From: Caballeronia sp. SBC1
Lineage (GTDB): Bacteria; Pseudomonadota; Gammaproteobacteria; Burkholderiales; Burkholderiaceae
Reading direction: 5' to 3'
DNA: 64,000 bases
NCBI RefSeq assembly: GCF_011493005.1
Contig: NZ_CP049160.1
Coordinates: 62,001 to 126,000, forward strand
The notes below the pieces were generated by a model that searched no databases, had not been told where the DNA came from, and worked only from the letters and a program-made list of their open reading frames with translations. Every line of letters starts with the position of its first letter. Within the stretch, counting starts at the first letter, position 1. The position numbers were made by a program, and so were the translations under genes. This document shows, piece by piece, positions 8,776 to 17,449 of the stretch.

Positions 8776-9450
8776 AAGCGGCGTCACGCATGCCGGTTAA
8801 ATCCACCTAAGAAATTTGCCCCCTTCGGCGGCTGTGCAGGAGCGGGCGATTCTTGGCCACCGCCGGTAACGCAAAAATCTCTCTCGTCGGCTGTGGCAGA
8901 CAAGCCAGTCAACGACTATGGTGCTGAAGTTGGTGCAAGGTCTGATACGAGTTATCAGCATTGAAAAACAGAACGCCCGCGCTGATTCGCGACGGCTCGG
9001 GGGAGGGCGGCTCATCGCGCGACTGCCCGCGATCGTGTGGGCAGTCGAACCGGGTACGCCGGGTTGAGCGCTTGCCGCTCAGGGCATCGCTCCAAGAACG
9101 GGGACATTAGCGCGACTTGATGCGACAGACGAACGGGTTGCCTGCGGCGCGGAAAGCTGAACATTCGTGAGACGAAGCGGATAGGACGTCGCCTATCATT
9201 TACGGGCCACCGCTGGGCCGTGCATCGCTGTGCTTTGTCAGAAAGAACCGCCGAGCTCGCCGGATCCGGCGGCTCACGACATGAGGCCAGGTATACAGGT
9301 GGCCGACGGCAAGGTGCGATCATCGCCACCCCGTGAGGTCGTTTAACGGACCGGCGAGCTCGGGCGTCGGCGCCATCGAATTTTGTCGCGGGTCGTGTGA
9401 TTTGCCTCAGAGAAACGCCTCCGGTATCGCGATGCACCCGCGTCGGCGGG
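8776..9450. other. intergenic, left flank of the Tn7-like element
   Basis: About 675 bases without a supportable gene. ORFs on the minus strand have arginine-rich, shadow-like translations. The sequence next to the transposon end is not the missing part of the gene truncated at the other end. Confidence 0.45.
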
Positions 9451-9590
9451 CGTAGACCGAAATAAATCTGTCACAAGTTCGCAACTAAATCTGTCAACTC
9501 GCCTAAATCCAGCGCCGGCGGCGAGAAAAACCAAGAGAATTCAACAGGTTGTCGGACGCGAATTAAAAGTGTCACCGCTTCATGGCGCGT
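9451..9590. repeat. left end of Tn7-like element with transposase-binding repeats
   Basis: Three related motifs: CGAAATAAATCTGTCAC near 9458, GCAACTAAATCTGTCAAC near 9481 and GCGAATTAAAAGTGTCACCG near 9569. The third overlaps the 3' end of tniQ. Confidence 0.7.
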
Positions 9591-10294
9591 AAGTCGTCAA
9601 CCGGCGACCGTGGACGTTGCTCAGGACGAGGGACGTCCATATTTTCGTCCGAGCGAACGCGCAATCGATGACTGATGGCAGCGCGGTCCCGCCTGCGCAT
9701 TGCCGGGGTTGTCGAAAGTAGCGAAAGGCGCCCGTAGCTGAAGTGCGAGTGGCACGAGACGCATCGGAACGGTGCTTCGACGAGGCTGGTGTTGACGACG
9801 TAGGGCGTCTCTTCCCCACAGTGCAGGCATCGCGTTTCGAGCGATTGCCGATGCGCAGGACAACGGTCTTCATCGTTGAGTTGATACAGCACACTGTGGT
9901 AGCCATGTGCCGCGCACTGTCGGCAATACCGGAAAGCGGGGTGGTAGCGGCCAGGGACCGCCGAGTCGAGCAGCGATGCGTGCAGCACGTTCTCGGGCAG
10001 GCGCAGCAGACGACGAAGGCGCATGAGGTTGACGACCTCGCGCACAGGAGCCACGCCAACAGACGGGTCAATATCGGGGTCTATCAGTTGAACGAGGAAA
10101 TCGGCAGCGAGTGCGTTTGCACAGCCGAACTTCCACAGAATCGAGACCAGTGATTCTCCCGGCATTAGCCATTTGAGATTGAAGACGCTCCCGAGCGCCA
10201 GACGGAGTTCGCGCTCGTCAAACGCCAGAATCGGGAAGCGAGGCGGCTTTAGCGCCGCCGGGTTACGCCGTCGCAAGCACGCGTCCGGTGGCAT
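9572..10294 (-). CDS. tniQ: TniQ-family transposition targeting protein
   Basis: About 240 residues from an internal ATG at 10294; a longer frame upstream overlaps tniB and looks spurious. The N-terminal TniQ signature WLMPGESLVSILWKFG is present. The zinc-binding part follows: CRQC, CPAH, CLHC and CVSC clusters between about residues 145 and 210. TniQ/TnsD proteins choose the insertion target, either by binding DNA themselves or by joining a guide complex. It overlaps the end of tniB by 32 bases. With one TniQ and no TnsE or CRISPR genes, targeting is by this protein alone or is relaxed. The start is uncertain because no clear ribosome site was found. Confidence 0.8.
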   Translation of the reverse strand: MPPDACLRRRNPAALKPPRFPILAFDERELRLALGSVFNLKWLMPGESLVSILWKFGCANALAADFLVQLIDPDIDPSVGVAPVREVVNLMRLRRLLRLPENVLHASLLDSAVPGRYHPAFRYCRQCAAHGYHSVLYQLNDEDRCPAHRQSLETRCLHCGEETPYVVNTSLVEAPFRCVSCHSHFSYGRLSLLSTTPAMRRRDRAAISHRLRVRSDENMDVPRPEQRPRSPVDDLRAMKR

Positions 10295-11240
10295 GCCGAG
10301 ACTGAACGTAACCGCAGTGACGCACCGAGTGAGTCCACAAAGCTGCGTCGGGGCAGTAGCCTGGTGCGTCCTTGAGCTCGCTGTCCTTGAGCACGATCTC
10401 GACAGCGCGTGCGAATGATTCCATGGGCAAGTCCAGGATCCCCGGCAAGCTCGCCTTGTGGTGTGCATTCTCGAACGCCTGCCACAGAACGGTGGCGTCG
10501 CTGGTCAGCCGATAGCCGGCGTCGAAGGACTGAGGCACATAGAAGCGCGTGAAGCTCCAGGGGGTCCGCTCGGGATAGGCGGTCTGGTCGTAACCATTGA
10601 GGCACGTTGCGACATCCTCGGCGTTGCGGATGCCGGAGAACGCAAGTTCTTCGACCATGAGACGCGCGACGATCTGCGTCTTGTGCGCAACCTGGAGTGC
10701 CGTCTTCTGTGCAAGCAGTTCCTCCTGTCCAACGAGGAACGTGAAAAGTTTGATTTGCTGACGATCGAGCGCGTCGTGCACGTCCCGCAGCCATTCGTAC
10801 TCGTGGTCATTGAGTCTCTGCGCCTCGTCGCAGAACAGGATCACGGTGCCACTTCCGGCCCTGGCGGCGGCCTCGCGAATGCGCAACGAGAGTCGCGTTC
10901 GTTTGGTCGACGTTGTGCCGGCATTCGGACAAGTGTCGCCGACCGCCTCAAGCAGCGTTGCGAAGAACGGGCCCTCGGCGTGCCGCGGCTTGTGCTCGCA
11001 CTGCGCATGGTACGTGGTGATCTTCGGGTATTCGCGTGCGAGTAGAAGCCGCACGTATTCGATGGCGCGGGTCTTGCCAACCCGCGACGGGCCATAGATG
11101 AGCGCACCCATGATCCGGTAGCGCAGACAGCGCGTGACGAGTTCGTAGAAGCCTTCAATTGCGGGTGTGGCGAGACGGTAATTGCCAGTGACGAGTGGAT
11201 GCAGCGATGGATCGACCGGACGCGGTATCTTAAGCGACAT
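10263..11240 (-). CDS. tniB: TniB/TnsC-like transposition AAA+ ATPase
   Basis: A 325-residue regulator ATPase. Walker A is GPSRVGKT at about 50-57 and Walker B is VILFCDEAQRL at about 132-142. The downstream sensor region NDHEYEWLRDVHDALDRQQI and the arginine-rich stretch are typical of TniB/TnsC. It should link TniQ-bound target DNA to the transposase. An AGGGAGTG ribosome site precedes the ATG. It follows tniA after 24 bases. Confidence 0.88.
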   Translation of the reverse strand: MSLKIPRPVDPSLHPLVTGNYRLATPAIEGFYELVTRCLRYRIMGALIYGPSRVGKTRAIEYVRLLLAREYPKITTYHAQCEHKPRHAEGPFFATLLEAVGDTCPNAGTTSTKRTRLSLRIREAAARAGSGTVILFCDEAQRLNDHEYEWLRDVHDALDRQQIKLFTFLVGQEELLAQKTALQVAHKTQIVARLMVEELAFSGIRNAEDVATCLNGYDQTAYPERTPWSFTRFYVPQSFDAGYRLTSDATVLWQAFENAHHKASLPGILDLPMESFARAVEIVLKDSELKDAPGYCPDAALWTHSVRHCGYVQSRHATGRVLATA

Positions 11241-11264
11241 GACACACTCCCTAAAATGACGACG

Positions 11265-13268
11265 TTAAAAGACTTGGCCAGTACCAATCGAGAGCTTTCG
11301 TGGACGCACCGGCGTGGGTGGCGGAAGTGAGGCGAGCCCGTCGGTTTGCGATTGCGTCGATGATTGCGTGCGCGCTGTAACTGCAGTTTCGCTCTCGGCG
11401 GGACGGCTCGGCCCGAGCGGCGTGCGTACGGTCGATGCCGACGCCAGCGACTGCTTTGTACGGGCAAGATCGGTCGCCGCCTTGCGCGTCTTCTTCGCCT
11501 GTTTGAACTTCTCCTGAACGTAGGCTTCGATCGGATTCATGCCGACGTCAGAGAATCGCTGGCGCTTGCCTGACTGTTTGCAGATCTCCTGACGTAGCTT
11601 GAGGTTGTGCGGCACCAACTGCCACGCGCCCTGAGCGTCAAGTACGCCCAACTCCGTGCCATCCGCGAGAAAGGCCCGTACGGAGCGAAGATCGTCCGCG
11701 TTCATATAGATCAGCAGACGCTGGCCGATCAGATGCGTACTGGCAGCAAGCACACGGTTTGTGTAACGGACGCGGTAAAGGTTGATGTGCGGACGCACAC
11801 CCTGCCCGATATAGGCCCGAACGCGGCACCGCCTTGCCGATTGCATCAGACAGAGCGTTCGGCGACGCTGTTCAGCGAGCCACGCCAGCAGCGTTTGCCT
11901 GCTGCGCACGAAGTACTCCATGGCTTCCAGCGGCGTCGCGTTGTTGAGGCCGGTGTGGGGTGTACCGTTGTAACTTGAGATGGCGTACTCAACCAGTTCA
12001 CCCAATTCGTCAAGGGAGACGTAGAGGCGCAGGTCGCCTTTAGGATCAGCGAGTGCCCGACGCAGGTCTCGTGGATGAGAACCGGTGTAGCCGGGTAACC
12101 GAGATGAGAGGCGACTGGCGATCGTGCCGAAGAACCGCTCGATATAAGGCCGTTCGTCGGGACTGTATTTCGGTCCGGCGTCAGCCACGCAGCCAACGAA
12201 CTCGCATAGCGCCGTCAAGGTCTCATTCGCGAGATTTGCCTTCGCGTTGTCGAGCTTCATCCATTCCCAGGTTGCATACGCCAGTTCAGGCAGGCGCTCC
12301 GACGGAAAGCCGTCCTGCGTTCCACGGGCGAGGCCAGCTATCGTGAACGCCCGCGCGTGATGAGGTTCGAGCGCATTCTCGATTGTCTTGATGACGTCGT
12401 AGCGGCTGTATTCTCTGGCTAACGCGATGTGATAACCGAGCACGGCGCGCGTACACACGTCTATGATTGCAAGGAGCCAAACCCTCTCCATCTCGAATTC
12501 GTGTGCAAAGCCGAGTGGATCGCGTACGACAACCTTGAGCCGGATGTCGAGCCGGTGGCCGTCGAATTCGACGACCTGATACGGACGCGTCGCCGCGGGC
12601 GTACCTGCTGCGTCGAGGCGAGGCAAGCCCTTGAGGTGCGGCGCTCCGGCCGAGCGGGCCGCCGTCCCGAACGTGCGCAACATCTCATCCTTTAAGCGTC
12701 GTGACAGCGAACGAAGTGCACGGTCGGCTGTGTTGAACGGATAGTCACCTGCCGTCAACCCCACCGACCGACATTGGTGCAGGAAGTCATCGTGTAGCGA
12801 TTGCAGACCGCGCAGGCGAGTTCGTAAGTGACCGTCCGTATGTATCTGCTCAAGCAGTACCCTGCGACGTTTGACCTGAAGAAGCAGCCATCCTGCAAGC
12901 GCCGGATAGCGTTCAAAGAGTTGCGCCAGAGCGCCAGCGGCGCCTCGACTGCCGCGTTCGCCGTGCACCTGTACGTCGCGCACTCGCTCATAGTCTGCGA
13001 TGCGCATGTAGCGGATAAGTCCCCGAAAGCCGAAAGGGCGCCCGTCAGGATGCTGTTGCTGCGCGCGTTCGAGCCAGCGGTACAGTTGACGGCGATTGAT
13101 ACCGGCGGACTGCTCAATTTCCCTGATCGATTCCCCGGCGACGTAGCGCAATATGGCCTGTTGGCGCTTCTCGAACATGTTCCGCGTCGCCTGGTCAAAC
13201 TCGGTATAGGCGACAGTGGGCCAGGCGCTAACGTCGATCGCCTGCAGATCTGGTTTGCGGCGATTCAT
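11265..13268 (-). CDS. tniA: TniA/TnsB-like DDE transposase
   Basis: About 667 residues from an ATG at 13268 with a GGAGG ribosome site; a longer upstream frame overlaps tnsA and is unlikely. N-terminal helix-turn-helix segments (AGESIREIEQSAGINRRQLY) recognise the terminal repeats. The catalytic core shows VEFDGHRLDIRL (first Asp), MKLDNAKANLA (second Asp) and DERPYIERFFGTIA (Glu), in the order of rve-type Mu/TnsB transposases. The C-terminal part is basic. It overlaps the end of tnsA by 41 bases, as expected for subunits made together. Confidence 0.9.
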   Translation of the reverse strand: MNRRKPDLQAIDVSAWPTVAYTEFDQATRNMFEKRQQAILRYVAGESIREIEQSAGINRRQLYRWLERAQQQHPDGRPFGFRGLIRYMRIADYERVRDVQVHGERGSRGAAGALAQLFERYPALAGWLLLQVKRRRVLLEQIHTDGHLRTRLRGLQSLHDDFLHQCRSVGLTAGDYPFNTADRALRSLSRRLKDEMLRTFGTAARSAGAPHLKGLPRLDAAGTPAATRPYQVVEFDGHRLDIRLKVVVRDPLGFAHEFEMERVWLLAIIDVCTRAVLGYHIALAREYSRYDVIKTIENALEPHHARAFTIAGLARGTQDGFPSERLPELAYATWEWMKLDNAKANLANETLTALCEFVGCVADAGPKYSPDERPYIERFFGTIASRLSSRLPGYTGSHPRDLRRALADPKGDLRLYVSLDELGELVEYAISSYNGTPHTGLNNATPLEAMEYFVRSRQTLLAWLAEQRRRTLCLMQSARRCRVRAYIGQGVRPHINLYRVRYTNRVLAASTHLIGQRLLIYMNADDLRSVRAFLADGTELGVLDAQGAWQLVPHNLKLRQEICKQSGKRQRFSDVGMNPIEAYVQEKFKQAKKTRKAATDLARTKQSLASASTVRTPLGPSRPAESETAVTARTQSSTQSQTDGLASLPPPTPVRPRKLSIGTGQVF

Positions 13269-13899
13269 AAGGTGCCTCCGTAGCCACGAATGGCGTGAGC
13301 AGGGACAGGGGTTGCGTTTGAAGCTCGTGTGAGCTGACCCGGCCGTCATGAAGCAGACCAAACAAGGCAGCGCGAACCAGAACAGGATCGGTGGACGAGA
13401 ATTCCCGCTCGATATCGAGCAATCGTTGAGATTGCTTCAGGAAACGGGCGATCGTTCCGGACAGCGTTGACGGAATGAGACCGCGGTTGGTGACAAGGTA
13501 GGGGAGCATCCGCTGCCAGTTGTCGAGCCATACACGCGCAGCGGCTAGTTCAGCCGGCGCGACAAACCGGATCAGCAACTCGTTTTCCTCATCGTCGCAG
13601 GGGAATGCTGTAACCGATCCATCAATTTCAGATTCTATGAGGATAACTAATTCTCGAAGATCGACGTAATGTACCCAGAAGTCAGCGAGACGACGGGATC
13701 CGTTGATCATCACATAGCCTGGGCGTTCGCAGAACGCGATCACTTTGGGATTCGTCTCAAGGAGCAGCCATTGGTCGAGCAGCGGACGCCGGTAAAACAT
13801 GACGCGGCGCGCAAGCTTCGGGCTGAATGCCTCGAACCGGTGGGCGCCGCGTGGACGGGCGAGCGCGACCGGCTCCGGAATATACAGAGAATTTTCCAT
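13228..13899 (-). CDS. tnsA: TnsA-like transposon endonuclease subunit
   Basis: A 223-residue protein at the head of the transposition operon. The segment LLLETNPKVIAFCERPGYVMINGSRRLADFWVHYVD followed by LVILIESE matches the N-terminal nuclease fold of TnsA: a Glu, an Asp after a basic strand, and an acidic position near the end of the next strand. The canonical QxK at the last motif reads IESE here, so the catalytic set may be altered. TnsA cuts the 5' strands and so allows full excision. It starts 44 bases inside the right-end repeats. Confidence 0.72.
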   Translation of the reverse strand: MENSLYIPEPVALARPRGAHRFEAFSPKLARRVMFYRRPLLDQWLLLETNPKVIAFCERPGYVMINGSRRLADFWVHYVDLRELVILIESEIDGSVTAFPCDDEENELLIRFVAPAELAAARVWLDNWQRMLPYLVTNRGLIPSTLSGTIARFLKQSQRLLDIEREFSSTDPVLVRAALFGLLHDGRVSSHELQTQPLSLLTPFVATEAPYESPQTRSAGDRR

Positions 13900-13942
13900 A
13901 AGTCAGGGCCTTACGGACGGGATTCGAAGTGTAGGAGGCGAG

Positions 13943-14074
13943 GTGACGAATTTAATACGGACTTTCGAATTGACGCTTTGATTTCGTTCGGACTGGAAGC
14001 AAAAATGTCACTGCAACGGCGCATCGGCCCGATATTTCGAGGCTCCGTCGGTGACACATTTAATTTGGCCTACG
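13943..14074. repeat. right end of Tn7-like element with transposase-binding repeats
   Basis: Motifs GTGACGAATTTAATAC, AAAATGTCACTGC and GTGACACATTTAATTTG, the last forming the inverted terminus with CCTACG. This end is clearly similar over more than 100 bases to 29680-29813. Confidence 0.7.
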
Positions 14075-14189
14075 GGTGGGCGAGTGACATCCCGCGCGCC
14101 GATTGCGCGGACATCGGCAGCAGCAATGACTTGCTCAGAGGCTTTCGGTTCGCACCCGGGCGGATAGCTTTTCGTTTTGTTCCCGCCAT
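14070..14189 (-). pseudogene. 5' stump of a Fis-like-annotated small gene, truncated by the transposon
   Basis: From ATG at 14189 the translation MAGTKRKAIRPGANRKPLSK, then SLLLPMSAQSARGMSLAH, matches the first 38 residues of the intact gene at 16814-17281 with only a few changes. It then runs into the transposon end, whose CGTAG supplies a TAG stop at 14070-14072. The rest of the gene is absent from the other transposon flank. Confidence 0.8.
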
Positions 14190-14842
14190 GCGTGCCCGGA
14201 CTTTACTGAAGACGGCCGTCGCTGAATCTCGCGCAATTCATGCAACCGTTTTTGATCCCATCAAAGGCTGACAACTCCGCTCTGTCATCGAGGTGTGAAG
14301 GCCCGTAATGCCGCGATAGCGCTCCCCCGCCGGGTCCCCGACGCAAACTTTCCCCGGGTCACGCCAAAACGGACGGACATTTCTGTATCACTTTTAAAAC
14401 AACCGACAAATGCTTATGCGATCACGGTTTCAAGGTCGCAAATACAGGTGTTTCAAATGGCGTTATAGAAATCGGATGCGCCTCCAGTAAGGCATTGAAC
14501 AGACGAAAGCGTTTGCGCGATTGATCGGACGGATAGTTCCGGTTCGATCAGGCACTGTTCAAGACTGAATCAAAAACGTTCTCATCTCCACTGTGCGCTA
14601 CTGCATATCCTAGGGCGCTCCATGATGGCATTGGGTTTTACGCCTACTGGCACGGTCCTCGCTATATGTGTGGTGCAGCACTAGCCAATGTCGAAATTCG
14701 AAACAAGCAAACGACTTTGGCAGAGCTGCTTACGGGGCTGGTCGCAATACGTCTTCGATGGATGCCGTTAGATGCATCACGGGACGCGGGGTGGACCAGA
14801 ATAAAAATACGGCGCACAGCGCACGAATCAGAGAAGAAAAAC
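14190..14842. other. intergenic upstream of the Crp/Fnr gene
   Basis: About 650 bases with no gene I can support. It presumably holds the promoter of the Crp/Fnr-type regulator. Confidence 0.45.
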
Positions 14843-15577
14843 ATGTTGACCCTTCAATCCGACCTGCACGGCAATCATTTGTTGGGTGCGCTTCCGGCGC
14901 ACGAATGGCAAGCTCTTACGCCCCACCTGGAGCTCGTGCAGCTTCGTACGGGCCAATTGCTTTGCGATTCAGGACAACGTATCCATCACGTGTATTTCCC
15001 GACGACGGCCATCATCTCTTTGCTTCATTCGATGGAAGACGGCAGTTCGGCGGAAATAGCCGCCATCGGCCGTGAAGGCATGACCGGCGTTCCTATCCTG
15101 ACCGGCGGCGATACCATGCCAACGCGCGTTCAGGTCCAATGCCCCGGCTTTGCTTATCGCATGAGCGCCGCCGCCTTGCGCGAGCAGTTCAATCGCTCGG
15201 ATTTCCTGCGCCGCCTGATGATGCTGTACATGCAAGCGCTGCTGACGCAAATTGCGCAGACCGCTGCGTGCAATCGTCACCATTCGCTGAGCAAGCAGTT
15301 GTGCCGCTGGTTGCTGATCGAGATCGACCGTACGCCGTCCAACGAATTCCAGGTGACGCAGCAGATGATTGCCGACATGCTGGGCGTGCGTCGCGAAGGG
15401 GTCACGGAAGCAGCAGGAAAGCTCCACGACGCGGGCCTGATCCATCACAGCCGTGGTTGCATCAAGGTGCTCGATCGCGCGGGTCTGGAAGCCCGGGCGT
15501 GCGAATGCTATGGCATCGTCAAGCGCGAGTTCGACAGGATGCTCCCGCGCGTGCGTCAGACTGAGGAAGTCTGCTAA
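14843..15577 (+). CDS. Crp/Fnr-family transcriptional regulator
   Basis: 244 residues from an ATG at 14843 preceded by GAGAAG; upstream in-frame codons look non-coding. Residues about 10-130 form the cyclic-nucleotide-binding-like beta barrel (GQLLCDSGQRIHHVYFPTTA, then AAIGREGMTGVPILTGG). The C-terminal winged helix is clear: TQQMIADMLGVRREGVTEAA and GLIHHSRGCIKVLDRAGLE. It lacks the cysteine set of true Fnr proteins. The closest general type is the Burkholderiales group of Crp/Fnr proteins often linked to stress or biofilm genes. It is monocistronic here. The ligand is unknown. Confidence 0.88.
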   Translation: MLTLQSDLHGNHLLGALPAHEWQALTPHLELVQLRTGQLLCDSGQRIHHVYFPTTAIISLLHSMEDGSSAEIAAIGREGMTGVPILTGGDTMPTRVQVQCPGFAYRMSAAALREQFNRSDFLRRLMMLYMQALLTQIAQTAACNRHHSLSKQLCRWLLIEIDRTPSNEFQVTQQMIADMLGVRREGVTEAAGKLHDAGLIHHSRGCIKVLDRAGLEARACECYGIVKREFDRMLPRVRQTEEVC

Positions 15578-16201
15578 GGGTTGTCCTGTTGCCGCGAAGG
15601 TCTTATTGTGTGGATAGGTAAATGAGTCGAGAGGGCGGGAGGTCGTCGTCCTCTCAGTGCCGTACAGGTACGACTGCGTTTCGATCGGCTATGCGAATTC
15701 GGGTACTAACTCTTGTCCGTCGGGCATATAGGTCTTCTGTTACGTGCAGGGAGCTGCCGTGCGAGGATCACCTCAGGTTTTCGGCGAAGAATCCAACAGC
15801 CCATATTGTCACGCCTGATATCGCGTTGACCCATTCGGACAAAGAATCGATTCCACCCGAACCGGGTGTATCGACGCGATCCATGTCGCTATTAGGCACT
15901 CGAGCGATTTGGGCTCTTCTGAGTTAGTGCGCACTTCCCGCGCGGATATGTTGAAAAATCGACGTAAAACTTCATCATCAACGAGTTGATGCCCGCTGCG
16001 TATTTAAGCTGGTCTCGATGCATCCGCATAATACGATGCGGATGACGAAGGTTAGCGCGGTCGGTTAACTCAAATGCAGGAGCAGGGCGCTCCCACCGTC
16101 ATACCGACGCTGCCTCGCACCAACGAGGTATGACCGATGCGGTATCCTCCGGGCCTGGCAGGTACATAGGTTGTCTTTCGCTTAAATCGGAGAACGCGAA
16201 C
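15578..16201. other. intergenic upstream of HU
   Basis: About 620 bases without a supportable gene. It contains the HU promoter region; no sharp motif stands out. Confidence 0.45.
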
Positions 16202-16477
16202 ATGAATAAACAGGAACTCATCGATGCAGTGGCCAGCGAAGTGGGCATCGCGAAATCCGCCGCAGCAGAAACGATCGACGCATTTTTGGCGACCGTGACG
16301 AACGCGGTGGTCAAGGGCGACCCAGTTCAATTGATCGGGTTTGGATCTTTCAGCACGGGCGCGCGTGCAGCCCGTGCGGGTCGCAACCCGAAGACTGGCG
16401 AGGCGCTTCAAATTGCGGCGTCAACGACCGTCAAGTTTACGGCCGGCAAAGCGTTCAAAGACGCAGTGAACCAGTAG
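16202..16477 (+). CDS. HU-family DNA-binding protein
   Basis: 91 residues starting [15 protein letters not shown] with a GGAG site upstream; a longer in-frame extension is not needed. The classic HU/IHF features are present: helices 1-40, then [20 protein letters not shown] and [10 protein letters not shown] in the DNA-clasping arms, and a C-terminal [10 protein letters not shown]. It bends and compacts DNA. Length is normal for HU. It is one of three nucleoid-associated proteins in this window, which suggests a replicon that manages its own chromatin. Confidence 0.95.
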   Translation: MNKQELIDAVASEVGIAKSAAAETIDAFLATVTNAVVKGDPVQLIGFGSFSTGARAARAGRNPKTGEALQIAASTTVKFTAGKAFKDAVNQ

Positions 16478-16494
16478 AGCGTTAAACGCGTTTT

Positions 16495-16517
16495 CCGCCT
16501 GCGCGGGTCGCAGGCGG
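16495..16517 (+). terminator. hairpin after HU (terminator-like, no T-run)
   Basis: CCGCCTGCG, loop CGGGT, CGCAGGCGG: a perfect 9-bp stem 18 bases after the HU stop. The missing T-run makes its action uncertain. Confidence 0.45.
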
Positions 16518-16553
16518 TGGCAATGAGCTCGGCTTGATACCTGAGGGCTCACA

Positions 16554-16772
16554 CTAGAACAATTGATCGTCGAGCAACCTCAGATTTTTCCACTTCACCG
16601 CGCTGCGTCGCTCGACACCATCGGCGTGCAGCGAACGGATCATGACGCGCTCGCCCCGTGCCTCACCCAAGACCTCCGCAATTCGGTCGCTGTACCGCAC
16701 CAGCGCACCGCGCTTGGGACGTGTCTTCAGGGGGAGGCGGGCGCGGGAACTGATACGTTTGTTGCGAGGCAT
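16554..16772 (-). CDS. small basic hypothetical protein
   Basis: 72 residues, strongly basic at the N-terminus (MPRNKRISSRARLPLKTRPK), then a compact beta-like part (GALVRYSDRIAEVLGEA) and a C-terminal KWKNLRLLDDQLF. I do not recognise a family. No clear ribosome site precedes the ATG. The composition is more protein-like than shadow ORFs nearby, and it is transcribed toward the HU gene from the opposite strand. Confidence 0.45.
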   Translation of the reverse strand: MPRNKRISSRARLPLKTRPKRGALVRYSDRIAEVLGEARGERVMIRSLHADGVERRSAVKWKNLRLLDDQLF

Positions 16773-16813
16773 GGCTAAAAAGTGAACGCGTTCATTGAGA
16801 AGGAGACCGGCCG

Positions 16814-17281
16814 TTAATCCGATTTCGGTCGAACCAGTGGCGACACGCCGGTGCCGGTGAGGAATTGACGCAATTGTTTTTCAGCCTCCACTACCCGGTG
16901 CATCGGCGCCTCACTCAGTTGCTGGTCGTGCAGCGCAAGCAAGCGTTCGATCACGGGCGCGTCCTGCCCGCTGATTATGCACCTGCCACATTTCGCAGCC
17001 ACCGCGAGAGCGTTTTCGAACGCCGCCTCTGCATGTTCGTAGCACTCAAACGGCAAATCACCATACCCCATCCGCTGAAGGAAGTAGGCCATATAGACCG
17101 AACGGACCAGTTCGTTGATCTGATGCCGGTTCGCGCTGTCGGCTCGGCACGCAGCCAGCGCGAGGTGTTGGGCGAGTGACATCTCGCGTGCCGATTGCGC
17201 CGACATCGGTAGCAGCAACGACTTGGTCCGAGGTTTTCGGTTGGCACCGGGCCGGGTGGCTTTTCGCTTGGTTCCTGCCAT
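16814..17281 (-). CDS. conserved hypothetical, type often annotated 'Fis family regulator' in Burkholderia
   Basis: 155 residues from MAGTKRKATRP (ATG at 17281, chosen because the stump at 14189 begins at the same residue). The basic N-terminal 25 residues are followed by a helical domain with MSLAQHLALAACRADSANRH and INELVRSVYMAYFLQRMG. A Cys pair, CGRC, lies near the middle. Related Burkholderia proteins carry the Fis label in annotation, but no Fis helix-turn-helix is obvious, so I leave the function open. A second, truncated copy lies about 3 kb upstream at 14070-14189, which shows duplication on this replicon. Confidence 0.65.
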   Translation of the reverse strand: MAGTKRKATRPGANRKPRTKSLLLPMSAQSAREMSLAQHLALAACRADSANRHQINELVRSVYMAYFLQRMGYGDLPFECYEHAEAAFENALAVAAKCGRCIISGQDAPVIERLLALHDQQLSEAPMHRVVEAEKQLRQFLTGTGVSPLVRPKSD

Positions 17282-17355
17282 GCGCATATCGAGGCAAAGT
17301 TCAGAAAATTTGGGTCAGCCTACTGTCGACATCTGGGCTATCTACTGGTCGTCGT

Positions 17356-17449
17356 TGGTGCGCGAGGGCGGAGTCGAACCGGCACGCGTTCTAGTTGGCG
17401 GCGGATATTACTGTAAGTCCCCGGTGCCTACCATTTTCATCACTTGTGC
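17356..17449 (-). tRNA. degenerate tRNA-Leu-like sequence (anticodon loop reads CTTACAG)
   Basis: On the minus strand the 3' end reads GGTTCGACTCC (T-loop) and ends CTCGCGCACCA with an encoded CCA. The 5' part has GGTAGGCA, a D-loop signature, and a long variable arm as in class II tRNAs. The acceptor halves GCACAAG and CTCGCGC pair at five of seven positions, the T-stem has one mismatch, and the anticodon stem is poor. A TAC anticodon in a Leu-like body would be odd. It is probably a pseudo-tRNA or a strongly diverged plasmid tRNA. Confidence 0.4.

Larger units (their letters stand above)
9451..14074 (-). mobile_element. Tn7-like transposon with TnsA, TniA, TniB, TniQ and no cargo
   Basis: About 4.6 kb bounded by matching inverted ends: CGTAGACCGAAATAAAT at the left and, on the opposite strand at the right, CGTAGGCCAAATTAAAT. 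Further copies of a TAAAT..TGTCA-type motif lie inside both ends and look like transposase binding sites. The four genes are packed with overlaps or a short gap and fill the element. A TnsA-like endonuclease implies cut-and-paste transposition. No target-site duplication can be seen: the five bases outside the two ends differ. The exact terminal base is uncertain by one or two positions. Confidence 0.82.

Noticed and set aside
9012..9437. Leftward ORF of 141 codons next to the transposon
   Set aside because: Arginine- and proline-rich shadow-type translation; not the missing part of the truncated gene.
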